The notes under the pieces: model-generated
What the model saw: only the letters and a program-made list of their open reading frames with translations
Told to the model about the DNA's origin: nothing
Database searches by the model: none
Assembly (NCBI GenBank): GCA_025769875.1
Contig: JAGFNK010000538.1
Location: 1 to 35,307, forward strand
Direction: 5' to 3'
From: Russula earlei
Lineage: Eukaryota > Basidiomycota > Agaricomycetes > Russulales > Russulaceae
Length of the DNA stretch: 35,307 bases
Program-made: the position numbers and the translations under genes
In this document: positions 20,689-30,440 of the stretch, piece after piece
Position numbering within the stretch: the stretch's first letter is position 1
Layout of the letters: every line of letters begins with the position of its first letter

Positions 20689-21065
20689 TTTTGTCACTTG
20701 AATAAAGATGTTAGGGAGATAAAGTTTTGTTATAATCATTGATGAGAACAAAATCTAGCCCTATAGAAAACATAATGTTATCATTTTTAATGAAGAAAAT
20801 TTTTGAATACATTCACAATTTTGTTAAAGGAAAATTTTTGACAAAACAAACATAAAATCCTAAAGTTGTTTCATCATTTTGTCATTGGAATAAAGATGTC
20901 AGGGAGATAAAGTTTTGTTATAATCATTCATGACAACAAAATCTAGCATTTTAGAAAACAAAATGTTAACATTTTTCATGCAGAAAATGTTTGAATACAT
21001 TCACAATTTTGTCAAAGGAAAATTTGTGACAAAACTGAATATGAAATCCTAAAGATGTTTCATCA
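20689..21065 (+). repeat. Tandem duplication of about 188 bp inside the CACTG arm
   Basis: Two direct copies (20689-20876 and 20877-21065) each start TTTTGTCA, contain GGGAGATAAAGTTTTGTTAT and ACATTCACAATTTTGT, and end near TTTCATCA. Both are mirrored in the right arm, so the duplication predates or was copied with the inverted repeat. Confidence 0.8.
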
Positions 21066-21124
21066 TTTTGTTTATAACATTTAGATATATTATGGTCAAT
21101 TCTGAATGATGCTTGACATCTATA

Positions 21125-21204
21125 CACCACAAAAAGAGGCCATAAAGTTGTGTCACTTGTGCTGTCATGGCTTGGCTCAAACTTTATGGCCTCTTTTTGT
21201 GGTG
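21125..21204. mobile_element. 80-bp hairpin MITE, Tc1/mariner-like
   Basis: CACCACAAAAAGAGGCCATA and its complement form arms of about 24 bp around a short loop, flanked by TA on both sides (21123-21124 and 21205-21206). It is absent at the mirror position of the right arm of the host transposon, which gives the empty site. TA duplication suggests Tc1/mariner mobilisation. Confidence 0.82.
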
Positions 21205-21247
21205 TACTATCACCTATGGGGAACTCGCCATTCCACTACCATCTCGC

Positions 21248-21784
21248 CAGTCACAAATGTCATGAAAGTAACAGACATGTAACACATGCCAAATTAAAGT
21301 CCGCCCGGGATGAATGTATTTATTGGGGACTAGGGAAAACAGTTGTAATGGAGTAGCATTATTGAGTGAAATCCAGGACTTGCTATGTACAGAATGTGGT
21401 GCTCACATCATGGGCCAGTGCTGCACGAGTAAAAGTAAAAGATCAATATATATCATTTTTATAGCTGCCTGTAGCCGCTGCTCATACGTATGGTCTTGTG
21501 CTGGCCAATTGGACCACCTGTAACATGGCATTAAGAGGATAAAACAGCAGTGGTGACCAGACTCCTCCGAGTCAGCGTACGGTGATCACCCAGCTGGAAT
21601 CAAACTCCGCACTCCGCCATGACAGAAGGCGTGATGCAAGCGTGACCCCCAGCCAAAATACTACTCGAAAACCACTCAATGGACTTCCATTTTTCTTTGC
21701 TAGAATGACATTGATGGCACTCAATAGTATAACTACAAAGTTTTAAATGGGGTTGTTTGAGCAGATACAGGGGAAAATGAAATC
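21248..21784. other. Loop of the CACTG element, no gene
   Basis: 537 bases of normal composition with no convincing reading frame. It holds a stem-loop GACTC-CTCC-GAGTC near 21561 and weak RNA polymerase III box-like strings on the minus strand at 21596-21619, judged too close together to be a tRNA or SINE. Confidence 0.5.
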
Positions 21785-22540
21785 AGCGAGATGGTAGTGG
21801 AATGGCGAGTTCCCCATAGGTGATAGTATAGATGTCCAGCATCATTCAGAATTGACCATAATATATCTAAATGTTATAAACAAAATGATGAAACATCTTT
21901 AGGATTTCATATTCAGTTTTGTCACAAATTTTCCTTTGACAAAATTGTGAATGTATTCAAACATTTTCTGCATGAAAAATGTTAACATTATGTTTTCTAA
22001 AATGCTAGATTTTGTTGTCATGAATGATTATGACAAAACTTTATCTCCCTGACATCTTTATTCCAATGACAAAATGATGAAACAACTTTAGGATTTTATG
22101 TTGTTTTGTCAAAAATTTTCCTTTAACAAAATTGTGAATGTATTCAAAAATTTTCTTCATTAAAAATGATAACATTATGTTTTCTATAGGGCTAGATTTT
22201 GTTCTCATCAATGATTATAACAAAACTTTATCTCCCTAACATCTTTATTCAAGTGACAAAACATTTTCAAAATTTTCAAAAATTTCACAATTTTTATTCC
22301 ACCTTTTTCATAAACCAAAATTTTGCAGTTTTGATTTTTTCACAATTTTGTTTCACCCAAAATTTTAAAATAAGTTAATTTTTTTTAATATAATGTATGT
22401 CCTAAAATCTTGTCAATACTATTTACTTATTTCATCATTTTGCAACAGGAATTTATTGTAACAAAATATAAAATTAATTTTCACAAATTGTTTGCTACAT
22501 ATTTGTATGAAAATAATAATTTTTGTTTTTCAAAATGTTA

Positions 22541-23096
22541 GGCCCCTTTTACCAACCAAGAATTCTTGAATCTTGAACTTGAACTTGGATTTCAGGATTT
22601 TCTGGGAGTGACAGGAGTGACAGGAGTGATGTAAGTGATATGATGTATATAATAAATTAATATGCATTTTTTTATGTTGTCATTTGCATATTCACATATA
22701 TGGGGTTACACATGATGTGTCAAGTGTCAAACTCAGAGTCGAGCAGTCTGACTGGAGCTCAACATCTGGGTGCTTGCAGCCCCATTTTCACCAGAGCTGC
22801 ACATACAAAATCTGCACAAAGTTGTGCACCCACACATTGGTGACACATATTCTGCCTTAATGACATGCTTGCAATACCCCCACTTGGAAGGAGTGGAAGG
22901 AAGGGTTAGAAAAAATATTTTACATATCACATGTAAACCCAGCAAATCACACCGAAAAATAACTCATATTTGAAATAGACTCATATTAGTTTATTATGTC
23001 ACTTACATCACTCCTGTCACTCCTGTCACTCCCAGAAAATCCCGAAATCCAAGTTCAAGTTCAAGATTCAAGAATTCTCGGTTGGTAAAATGGGCC
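22541..23096. mobile_element. PIF/Harbinger-like MITE in the right arm
   Basis: 556 bp with imperfect terminal inverted repeats of roughly 95 bp (GGCCCCTTTTACCAACC and complement GGTTGGTAAAATGGGCC), including the repeat GTGACAGGAGTGACAGGAGT, and a TTA duplication (22538-22540 and 23097-23099). GGCCC ends with a TWA duplication are typical of PIF/Harbinger. The interior (22630-22980) has two short overlapping frames on opposite strands that look random. Confidence 0.85.
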
Positions 23097-23241
23097 TTAC
23101 AGTTTTGTCATTCACATAAGTTGATTTCCCAACCAGTGTGGGACCCTGAGGAAGATATCTTAATCGGCGCTTCCAAGGTTATCTTCAGAAAGATGTATAT
23201 GAAGCGATCAGCAATGACACCAAGTTCAGCACCTGCAAACT

Positions 23242-24460
23242 TGTTGTGATCTACCCCCTTGTCGGTTTGTCCCTAACCTCTTCCATTATTGTTCTCTTTG
23301 TCACCCTTGTCCCCTTGGTTACTGTTTCATCCCTTGATGCTGATGGTCCCTTATTGTTTCACCTATTATGCTTCATCTATTGTGTTTCACCTATTGTTGA
23401 GTTACTTTTGCTATTGGCTCACTTTTTATCTATTGTTCTGCATATAGTACTGTTATATTTTACCCCCTTATCGGTTTGTTTCATAATCCCTCCCCATTAT
23501 TATTCCTCTTGTTATCTCTGTTCCCGTGGTTACCGTTTCATCCCTTGATAGTGATCCCTTATTGTGTTTCACTTATTGTGTTTCACTCATTGTGTTTCAT
23601 CTATTGTTGAGCTACTTTTGCTGTTGGTCTACCTTTACTTATTGTTCTGCTTATGGTACTGAACAGCCTCGCTACATACAGTATTTAAGCGCCTGTAGAA
23701 GCTGGGGAATGCCCCAAGCTTAGCTTTGTCCCATTTCCTGTCACATCCCTTTGCCCTGTATCCTCTCTCAATCACAACTTGTTTGTGCTGACTCTTACCT
23801 TGCTTGATATCAACACATTGGGAGGAACTCTTGCATTCCTCTCACTCCTCTCTTGCTCTACCATCACCCTCCTCTTCTGTGTAACCAGGAGATCGACTCT
23901 GTCTGCGGACTGAGTCATTATCTGACTCAGCCTTGAGACGCTAAACCTTTGACCCGGTCTCCTTGAGCCGGCCCCACTGAACCCTTGACCCAAGTCACAG
24001 GGACTTGGCCCCATTGAACCTTGAGCTAACGCTCTTACGGCCGCGACGCCGTAACAAGTACTGTACAGCCTCGCTACATACAGTATTTAAGCACCTGTAG
24101 AGGCTGGGGAATGCCACAAGCTTAGCTTTGTCCCATTTCCTGTCGCATCCCTTTGCCCTGTATCCTCTCTCAATTACAACTTGCTTGTGCTGGCTCATAC
24201 TCAGCTTGACTTGAACTCTTCACAAGGGACCTTTGTGTTCCTCTTCCTCCTCTACTTCTCTCTCATTGTCCTCCTCTTCTGTGAAAACCAGAAGATCAAC
24301 TCTGTCTGCAGACTGAGTCATTGTCTGACTCAGCCTTGAGACACTAAACCTTTGACCCGGTCTCTTTGAGCCAGCCCCCACTGAACCCTTGAACCAAGTC
24401 ACAGGGACTTGGCCCCACTGAACTTTGAGCTAACGCTCTTACGGCTACGACACTGTAACA
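23242..24460 (+). repeat. Solo LTR4, outer copy, split by an inner LTR4
   Basis: Pieces 23242-23450 and 24062-24460, starting TGTTGTGATCTACCCCC and ending CACTGTAACA, with a perfect AAACT duplication (23237-23241 and 24461-24465). It sits in Copia-2 gag, whose phase continues across it. The GGGG/CCCC hairpin is broken here (GGGGAATGCCAC) but the AAGCTTAGCTT self-primer remains. Confidence 0.9.
23451..24056 (+). repeat. Solo LTR4, inner copy
   Basis: 606 bp, TGTTATATTTTACCCCC to GCCGTAACA, with a perfect AGTAC duplication (23446-23450 and 24057-24061), inserted in the outer LTR4. It retains CpGs (CCGCGACGCC) that are decayed in the Gypsy-1 LTRs, so it looks younger. TATA (TATTTAAG) and AAGCTTAGCTT are intact. 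Confidence 0.92.
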
Positions 24461-25153
24461 AAACTTATGTGGGAAGAACTCAAACACATACATAGCAGGA
24501 CCAGCTCTATGGCTACATATAATCTATGGGCGTCCCTTACACATACCAACCTAGACAACACTAGTCCAATGGGTCCACAATTGCAGAAACTCAATGATGC
24601 AAAGATCAATCTCCACAACAACAACATGGCCATCTCTGACCTCCAATACAGCTGCATTCTCATTCAGGTGTTACCCAAGTCTTACATGGGTCTTGCGCAG
24701 ACTATCCTCAGCTCTAACACTCCCAATAAGCTTTCTCCAGTGTTGATCAAAGACTTCATTCTCAATGAGGAAAGTTGCTGGGCTGGTTCCTCTGTTTCCC
24801 TTAACAAGATCACTCCCATAAAGAAACAAGACAATAAGCCCAAGATCAAATGCTTTTATTGCAAGAAGGCTGGGCATAAAAGTCTGGAGTGCTGGAAGAA
24901 AAAGAAGGACGAGGAGGAGAAAGCAAAGAAAGAGTCAGGCACAGACAGAAAGGTCAACATGCACATAATAGAAACTACTGCTACTATTATGGAGGTTTCG
25001 GACAATGAAAATGACATTAGAATTTCCCTCTATGCAGCCACCAGATCTCATTGGATGATTGACTCCAGAGCCACTCATCACATCAGTCTGTTCTGGACCA
25101 ACTTCATTACCTATGCTCCAGCCTCCGGATCAGTCAACCTCAGAGGTCACACA

Positions 25154-25775
25154 TGTTAAGGTTCCAAAGTGCCTTAAATAAGATCAATGGTCACATCTAT
25201 AAATGTGTCCTACCAATGCAGATATGCTTGAGTCAAGCAAGCAGTACTCATGGAGGGGAAGGAGTGTTAGATCCTTCCAGAGTATGGCAACAAGATGAGA
25301 GGGGCTCTGCAGATGGGGTAGGAGTCAACTGTTTGGAATTGGCAAACTAAGTCGAGCTTAGGGCTCAACTGCTACAAACTGGGGGCTTTATATAGCCCTC
25401 AGGGATAAGGTTCTCACTACTGTAAGTACTGGTTGGTGCTATAGTAGCAAAGGCAGCTCATAGAAGCAATAGTTGCTTCTGTGTAAGCGATCTCAGTGCT
25501 GGAAGCATTAAGTGCTTCCATCGTAGCAATCTCGGTGTCATAAGTACCTTCCCAATCAGGGAAACAATGTATGTGACAGTACAGGAACATCTGTAAAAGA
25601 AGCAATGTGAGTCATTGCTTCTTCAACACATCTTCAGAAAGATATGATCAACATGTTCCAAATGCAATATCAAGGAACATAAGCAGTCAAGATCTGATGC
25701 ACACACAATGTAAATGATGCAGTCCATAGTTCAGGCATTCCAGCATCTTCCAGACCCCAAACTAGTGCTGTCACG
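25154..25775 (-). repeat. LTR5, reversed
   Basis: About 622 bp, starting TGTTAAGGTTCC; homologous to the Gypsy-2 5' LTR (29853-30440) in reverse, including the TATA region and the complement of the self-primer (TAAGTCGAGCTT, 25348-25359). It is heavily CpG-decayed relative to that copy. The outer end (25765-25775) is uncertain and no target duplication is seen (ACACA versus GCTCG), and Copia-2 does not resume beyond it, so this may be a recombination junction. Confidence 0.78.
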
Positions 25776-25834
25776 GCTCGGTCTGGTCTGGCTCAGTTCA
25801 GCTCAGCAACGGCTTGTCCAGATTGGGTGAGCCA

Positions 25835-26804
25835 TGTCATGAACCATTCTCTGGAGAGGGCCCTTGAAGGACCCTTCCTTAAAGGAGGAAACCCAGCCTC
25901 TATGGTGTCACCCTGTTCACACGAGCAAAAGGGGTGAGTAGAGGTGTCCACAATATCGCGCATGCATTGTTGCGCAAGCAATTCTTGGCACAATTGACAT
26001 ACAGCAAGCCCCACTTAAGGGCAACCCTTCTAGCAATAAAGGACAGTATTAGGGCCTTCCTAGGGACCCTTTAGGATGACGACTCTAGGTGCTCTACAAT
26101 AAGCACCAACCTGGTGTCAAAGACCCTACAATGCATTATTAGACCAACTCTAATAACTATATGTAGAACAAACCATAAGGCAATACTAAGGACCTTAATA
26201 GAAGTATTAGGGTCGGCTCTAAGGACTCTAATAGAACTATATAAGGGCCTTATAAGATAACACTATTCCCTAACCAAACTACAAGTCCTCAAATGACTGG
26301 CCCTAAACTAACTAACAGAAAATGAATCAGGTGCTCGCATGTGCACTAAAGCAGTGAACAGATGGACAGTGAAAGCTCTTACTCATCAAGAGAAGCCTTC
26401 TTACTCAGCAGCTTACTGAGCATGACTGAGCATGCTCAGTAAGCACACTCCGACTTCTTACTCATCACTCTATTGTGCTTGATAACAAGGTTATGACTTG
26501 TTCCCTATTTAGCAGTTCTCTTGTAGTATATAAGTGCTCAATAAAGTAGCGGACAGTCCTCAGACTGTCCATTTGTTTATGGCACTCTCCATCCCTGGGA
26601 TACTCCTTTAAAGGACCATCCCCTTGTGACTATCCTGGCCTCCTCTCTGCGTGACTGCTCGACTCTCACAGTAACGGTACCTCTCTGGTATTTGTTACTA
26701 CTCTGGACTCTGCTTCTAGCCCATGCCGTCCTAGATGTCTATCGACTCGTCTCTGAACTAACCCCTCGCTCTTGAACTGGATTGTTCAACAGTGAGTCTT
26801 GACA
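25835..26804 (+). repeat. Solo LTR1, copy E
   Basis: 970 bp, TGTCATGAACC to TCTTGACA, with perfect AGCCA duplication (25830-25834 and 26805-26809). The flanks (GGTCTGGTCTGGCTC on the left, AGACCAAGCCAAGCC on the right) are themselves inverted-repeat-like, suggesting insertion into a small palindromic element. Confidence 0.93.
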
Positions 26805-27009
26805 AGCCAGACCAAGCCAAGCCTGGCTTGCAGCTTGAGCCAATTCAAGCCGCCCCATTTGGGCCATGTCTACTTTTGGATCTAGTTTCCATTTTGAGAA
26901 CATCAAACACCTTTGTTGCCACTTGCCAGTCATGAGTCTGTTGAACCGGAACCTGAACAGATCAAAGAAGGTGAAGACCTTCATACAAGGTTCAAGATCT
27001 GCTGATGGA

Positions 27010-27323
27010 TGTTACGTGTTAGACAGAACTTTAGTATATGCGCTTATGGCAATAGGGTTATGCATACTACGTTATCTATCACAAGATGTAGCCTTATGCT
27101 GCGTCTAGAACATTTCCACATCACGCGTCACTGAGTGCATGATATAGTGGACACCTGTAGTCACCTCTTTTGGACTTAGGAACAGCCCTGGGTCATAGAG
27201 GTATAAATACCATACATGTAGACGAGTATACACATCGCTCTACACCCCAATATCACTTGAGCATTAGCACAACCTCTAAGGTGGGTTGCTTGGCCTGTTA
27301 GCTGTGCTCTATGCCATGCAACA
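27010..27323 (+). repeat. Copia-3 5' LTR
   Basis: Short LTR of about 314 bp. The right end (GCAACA) is fixed by the primer site that follows; the left end TGTTACGTGTTAG is the best TG start but no second copy is in the window to prove it. TATA box TATAAATA at 27202-27209. The 205 bases between LTR1-E and this LTR hold no gene. Confidence 0.65.
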
Positions 27324-27335
27324 GGTTATGGGCCC
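27324..27335 (+). promoter_or_regulatory. Copia-3 primer-binding site, internal initiator-tRNA type
   Basis: GGTTATGGGCCC immediately after the LTR, identical to the Copia-2 site at 19937 and to Drosophila copia. The two Copia elements otherwise differ strongly in LTR and Gag, so conservation of this string supports function. Confidence 0.78.
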
Positions 27336-27491
27336 TGCAAGCCATGCGCCTTCATTGGCTGCAACGATGGCGAAGCATCCCTGAAGCCTGCATGCTGCAG
27401 CGAGCTAGTCTACCCTATGGGGAGACTATGTCGGCTTGTTTGAATACAATACTCTTACTGACGACCTCTAAGCCCCTTTCTAACAGCTATT

Positions 27492-29852
27492 ATGTTGTCA
27501 TCTCAACCCTCTGCCCCTGTTGTCCCCATCCTTGATGGTGCAAACTATGGTATTTGGTCAAAGGCTATGAAAGCCTACCTCATGTCTGTTGGACTGTGGG
27601 GTTATTGCAATGGCACATTTGACCTCCCAATCATCCCTGCACTTCCTCAGGCACCTCTTCCTGAAGAGATTGCTGCCCAGACTGTCGCTTTGGCAGCTGT
27701 GAAAGAGTGGAACAAAGGGAATGATATGGCAGTTGGCCACATGATCCTTAGATCTAGCATCGCAATCCAGCAGGATCTCACGACCCTGGATAACACCAAA
27801 ACTATCTGGAATCGCCTTGAAACCCTTTATGGCATGGCGTCCACAGTTAGTATCTATAAGGACTTCAAAGAAGCCATTTCCATTTGCATTAACCCAAGCC
27901 AACACCCTGGCCTGCAAATAGATCAGATACATGCTGCATTCCAGCGTCTTACTGCCTCCTCCCTTCCCATCCCTGACACCTTGCAGGCACTCATCATGCT
28001 TGCTGCCATTCCCCAGAAATGGGAGATGCTTGTCCACATTGTTACTCAGAACTATGAACTGGCCGACCTTAACGCTAAGGACGTCCGAGAGGCTATCATC
28101 TCTCAATATCAAACTGAGATCAATTGTGGAACAAGCAAGAAGCACAGCGCACAGAAGCTCTCAGCTGTCAAGTGCACGCATGGTGACCATCCCTTCTCCA
28201 ATCAGCAGCAGGGCAATAAGCCCAAGCGCAATGAAGATAAGGACAGATGCCAGCGTGGTAAGCGTGGTGGCAAAGGAAAAGGGAAAGGCAAGGAGAAGGC
28301 CGATCAAAGCCATGGTCCTGGACACTCACACATTGCGGACGTTGCCACACTCCCACTCCCAACCATTACCACTATCACCCATCTGGGTCCCTCAGGGATC
28401 CAACAACATACCATCCCAACTGCGACTGACCCTCGCAAACACACTCACAGCCCTTACAAGGCCTTAAACAAAGCACTTGATCTTGCTGACGATCTTGGGG
28501 TAACCCCCACTATACAGACAGTCAAGACCCTTGAGCAGTGGATCTCGACTCAATCCGCTGCCTCGTCTAGTGCAGTCAAACTATCGTTGCCCATCCCTGA
28601 GCCTATGGACCAGGACGATGGCGATTTCACGCAAACAAATATGTTGGATTTATTCAACATATATGATGGTATCCCAGAAGGTGCTGCCACCCCTGAACGT
28701 GCTCCGACTCCGTTGGATGAAGCGCTTGATTGGGGCAGCGACCCCGAAGATAACGAAGTGTGCATGCGCCTCTCTCTCTCCTTTCACTCACTAAAGAACC
28801 TTTTAGCATCTCCCCAGCCCCAAAGCGGGCTAGATATGTCTAAAACATGTTCGCTTGTATCATACAATGTACAAATTAGCAAAGGGACTACTTCCCTTCA
28901 AAGTGAATGTAACAAAAATTGTTCGAGATGTAGAGGAAAGCACGACTTGAGTAAAATGGGATCCTTATGGCTCCTAGACTCTGGCACGTCAGCACACTTC
29001 ACCTTCGAAATAAAAGACTTTATAGAGTATACGCCGGCTTTGCCGCACGAAAGATCCCCTGTTAAAACTGCTGATAACACAATATATGTGGAAGGCAAAG
29101 GTGCTGTGTTGCTCTGGCACACTGTCAACTCTAAAATGGTTGTCACGTGCATTTCTCCTGTCCTTTATATTCCGAAAATTAACACTCAGATATTATCTAT
29201 GGGGGAGTTTTTACAACAAGGGATGCATGCATTAGGGAACAATAAACATATTTCCCTACGAGAGGACGGACGTATAATCCTGTCCTCTTACCCCTTATTC
29301 CCGGGTCAAACCACATATTGGTTAGATGCCTCAATTGAAAGCGTGCAGGCGCATTCTCTTATCTATGCGGTAGATTATGATGTCATTCACCAACACCTTG
29401 GCCACCCATCTAAGGATGTCGTAACACGTGCAAAGACACATACCAAGGGTCTCCCTGAAGACCTGAAAATCCCTCAGGAACAGCCGGTATGTCCTGGCTG
29501 CATGCAAGGCAAGATGCCTGCATCTGCGCACCCCCCTTCTGAAACTCATGCTTCTGCACCATTCAAGCATATTCACTCAGACCTTAAGAGTTTCCCTGTG
29601 AAGTCATATCATATGTACGAATATTTCATCAGCTTCATTGATGATTATTCCTCCTATGCATGGATCACACTCCTAAAAAATAAAAAGTCGACCATAATGG
29701 CTGTCAAGCAATTCCTTGCTATGGTCAAGAACCAATATAAAGCAGGAATCAGAGAGTGGATGTCCAATGCTGGTGGAGAATACAAGTCCGAGGCCTTTGA
29801 TAATGTCCTAAAGGATGAAGGAATTAAAATCCTGCAAAGCACCCCATACACT
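27492..29852 (+). CDS. gag-pol: Copia-3 gag-pol, truncated in integrase
   Basis: One uninterrupted frame from ATG 27492: 787 codons of element sequence, then 34 read-through codons into LTR5. Gag (residues about 10-230) has the Copia pattern DGANYGIWSKAMKAYL and a LDNTKTIWNRLETLYG segment; residues 250-280 are Lys/Arg/Gly-rich and no CCHC knuckle is seen. Protease DSGTSAHF at residues 496-503. The pre-integrase zinc finger has HQHLGH (633) and CPGC (667). Integrase core has HSDLKSF (Asp 697) and FIDDYSSYAWITLL; the second catalytic position reads MSNAGGEY (Asn 759) where Asp is expected. Gypsy-2 interrupts it right after TPYT at 29852. RT and RNase H, if present, lie beyond the window. Absence of stops suggests a fairly young copy. 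Confidence 0.88.
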
Positions 29853-30200
29853 TGTTACCGAGTGGTTTGGGGTCCGGAAGATGCCGGAACACCTGAACTA
29901 TGGACTGCACCGTTTGCATTATGCGTGCGTCGGATCTTGATCGTTTATGTTCCTTGATATCACATTCGGAGCGCGTTGATCGTATCTTTCAGAAGATGTA
30001 CTGAAGAAGCAATGAGTAGCATTGCTTCTGTCCCAGATGTTCCTGTACCGCCACGTACGTCGATTCCTTGATTGGGGAAGCACTTAATGCTTCCAGCACC
30101 GAGATCGTTTACATAGAAGCAACCTCGCTTCTATGAGCCGCGTTTTGCTTCTATAGCACTGACCAGTACTACAGTAGCATGAACCTTATCCCTGTAGGGC

Positions 30201-30208
30201 TATATAAA
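30201..30208 (+). promoter_or_regulatory. LTR5 TATA box within a small palindrome
   Basis: TATATAAA flanked by complementary GGGC and GCCC (AGGGCTATATAAAGCCCC). The predicted RNA start about 30 nt downstream coincides with the self-primer at 30235. Confidence 0.65.
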
Positions 30209-30234
30209 GCCCCCAGTAGAAACAGTTGAGCCTT

Positions 30235-30246
30235 AAGCTCGACTTA
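30235..30246 (+). promoter_or_regulatory. Predicted self-primer segment of Gypsy-2
   Basis: AAGCTCGACTTA is the exact reverse complement of the 12 nt directly after the LTR (30441-30452). It begins 34 nt after the TATA box start, the same spacing as in Gypsy-1. Confidence 0.65.
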
Positions 30247-30440
30247 GTTTGCCAATCCCAAACAGTTGACTCCTACCCCGTCTGCAGAGCCCCTCTCATC
30301 TTGTTGTCATTCTCTAGAAGGATCTAACACTCCTTCCCCTCCACGAGTATTGCTTGCTTGACTCAAGCATATCGGCATTGGTAGGACACGTTTATAGACG
30401 CGACCATTGATCTTATTTAAGGCACTTTGGAGCCTTAACA

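Larger units (their letters stand above)
20371..23138 (+). mobile_element. CACTG foldback DNA transposon, long form
   Basis: 2768 bp inside Copia-2 gag, with ends CACTGGTTGGGAAATCAA and its complement and a 3-bp TGG duplication (20368-20370 and 23139-23141). Left arm 20371-21247, loop 21248-21784, right arm 21785-23138. With the Tc1-like MITE (82 bp with its TA) removed from the left arm and the Harbinger-like MITE (559 bp with its TTA) from the right arm, both arms are 795 bp. The loop and arms encode no recognisable transposase, so it is non-autonomous. CACTG ends and 3-bp duplication suggest CACTA (CMC/EnSpm) affinity. The transcript would fold into a very long hairpin. Confidence 0.87.
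19477..25153 (+). mobile_element. Copia-2: Ty1/Copia retrotransposon, 5' portion only
   Basis: 5' LTR (19477-19936), PBS, leader, gag and the start of pol (protease), then lost at 25154 where a reversed LTR5 begins. It is interrupted by a 2.8-kb CACTG foldback transposon (20371-23138) and by nested LTR4 copies (23242-24460). Integrase, RT, RNase H and the 3' LTR are absent from the window, so it is a dead fragment. Confidence 0.85.
20215..25153 (+). pseudogene. gag-pol: Copia-2 gag and protease start, split by two insertions
   Basis: Starts at ATG 20215 with LDASNWDTWSYCLQSI, typical of the N-terminus of Copia Gag (UBN2-like). It breaks at 20370 (DNA transposon), resumes at 23139-23241, breaks for the nested LTR4, and resumes at 24466 with the phase of the 23160-23241 piece kept (WEELKHIHSRTSSMA). 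One single-base frameshift is likely near 23165. A CCHC knuckle CFYCKKAGHKSLEC is at 24851-24892, followed by a Lys/Glu-rich stretch. The protease motif near 25055 reads WMIDSRATHH where D-S-G-A-T is expected, so Gly of the active site is Arg. Everything after 25153 is missing. Confidence 0.82.
29853..30440 (+). repeat. Gypsy-2 5' LTR (family LTR5)
   Basis: 588 bp, TGTTACCGAGTGG to GAGCCTTAACA. The left end coincides with the point where Copia-3 homology stops and is supported by the reversed copy at 25154, which shares the same leftmost block. CpGs are retained here where the reversed copy has TG/CA. Confidence 0.85.

Noticed and set aside
21596..21619. tRNA or SINE promoter on the minus strand (A-box-like TGGCGGAGTGC, B-box-like AGTTTGATTCC)
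   Set aside because: The two boxes are only about 2 nt apart, whereas tRNA genes and SINEs need roughly 30-60 nt, and no cloverleaf could be drawn.
22733..22973. Overlapping frames on both strands inside the Harbinger-like MITE
   Set aside because: Short, opposite to each other and without motifs; typical of random open sequence.
20371..23138. CRISPR array or satellite suggested by repeated AT-rich strings
   Set aside because: Repeats are long inverted arms and one 188-bp tandem duplication, with no regular short repeat-spacer pattern.
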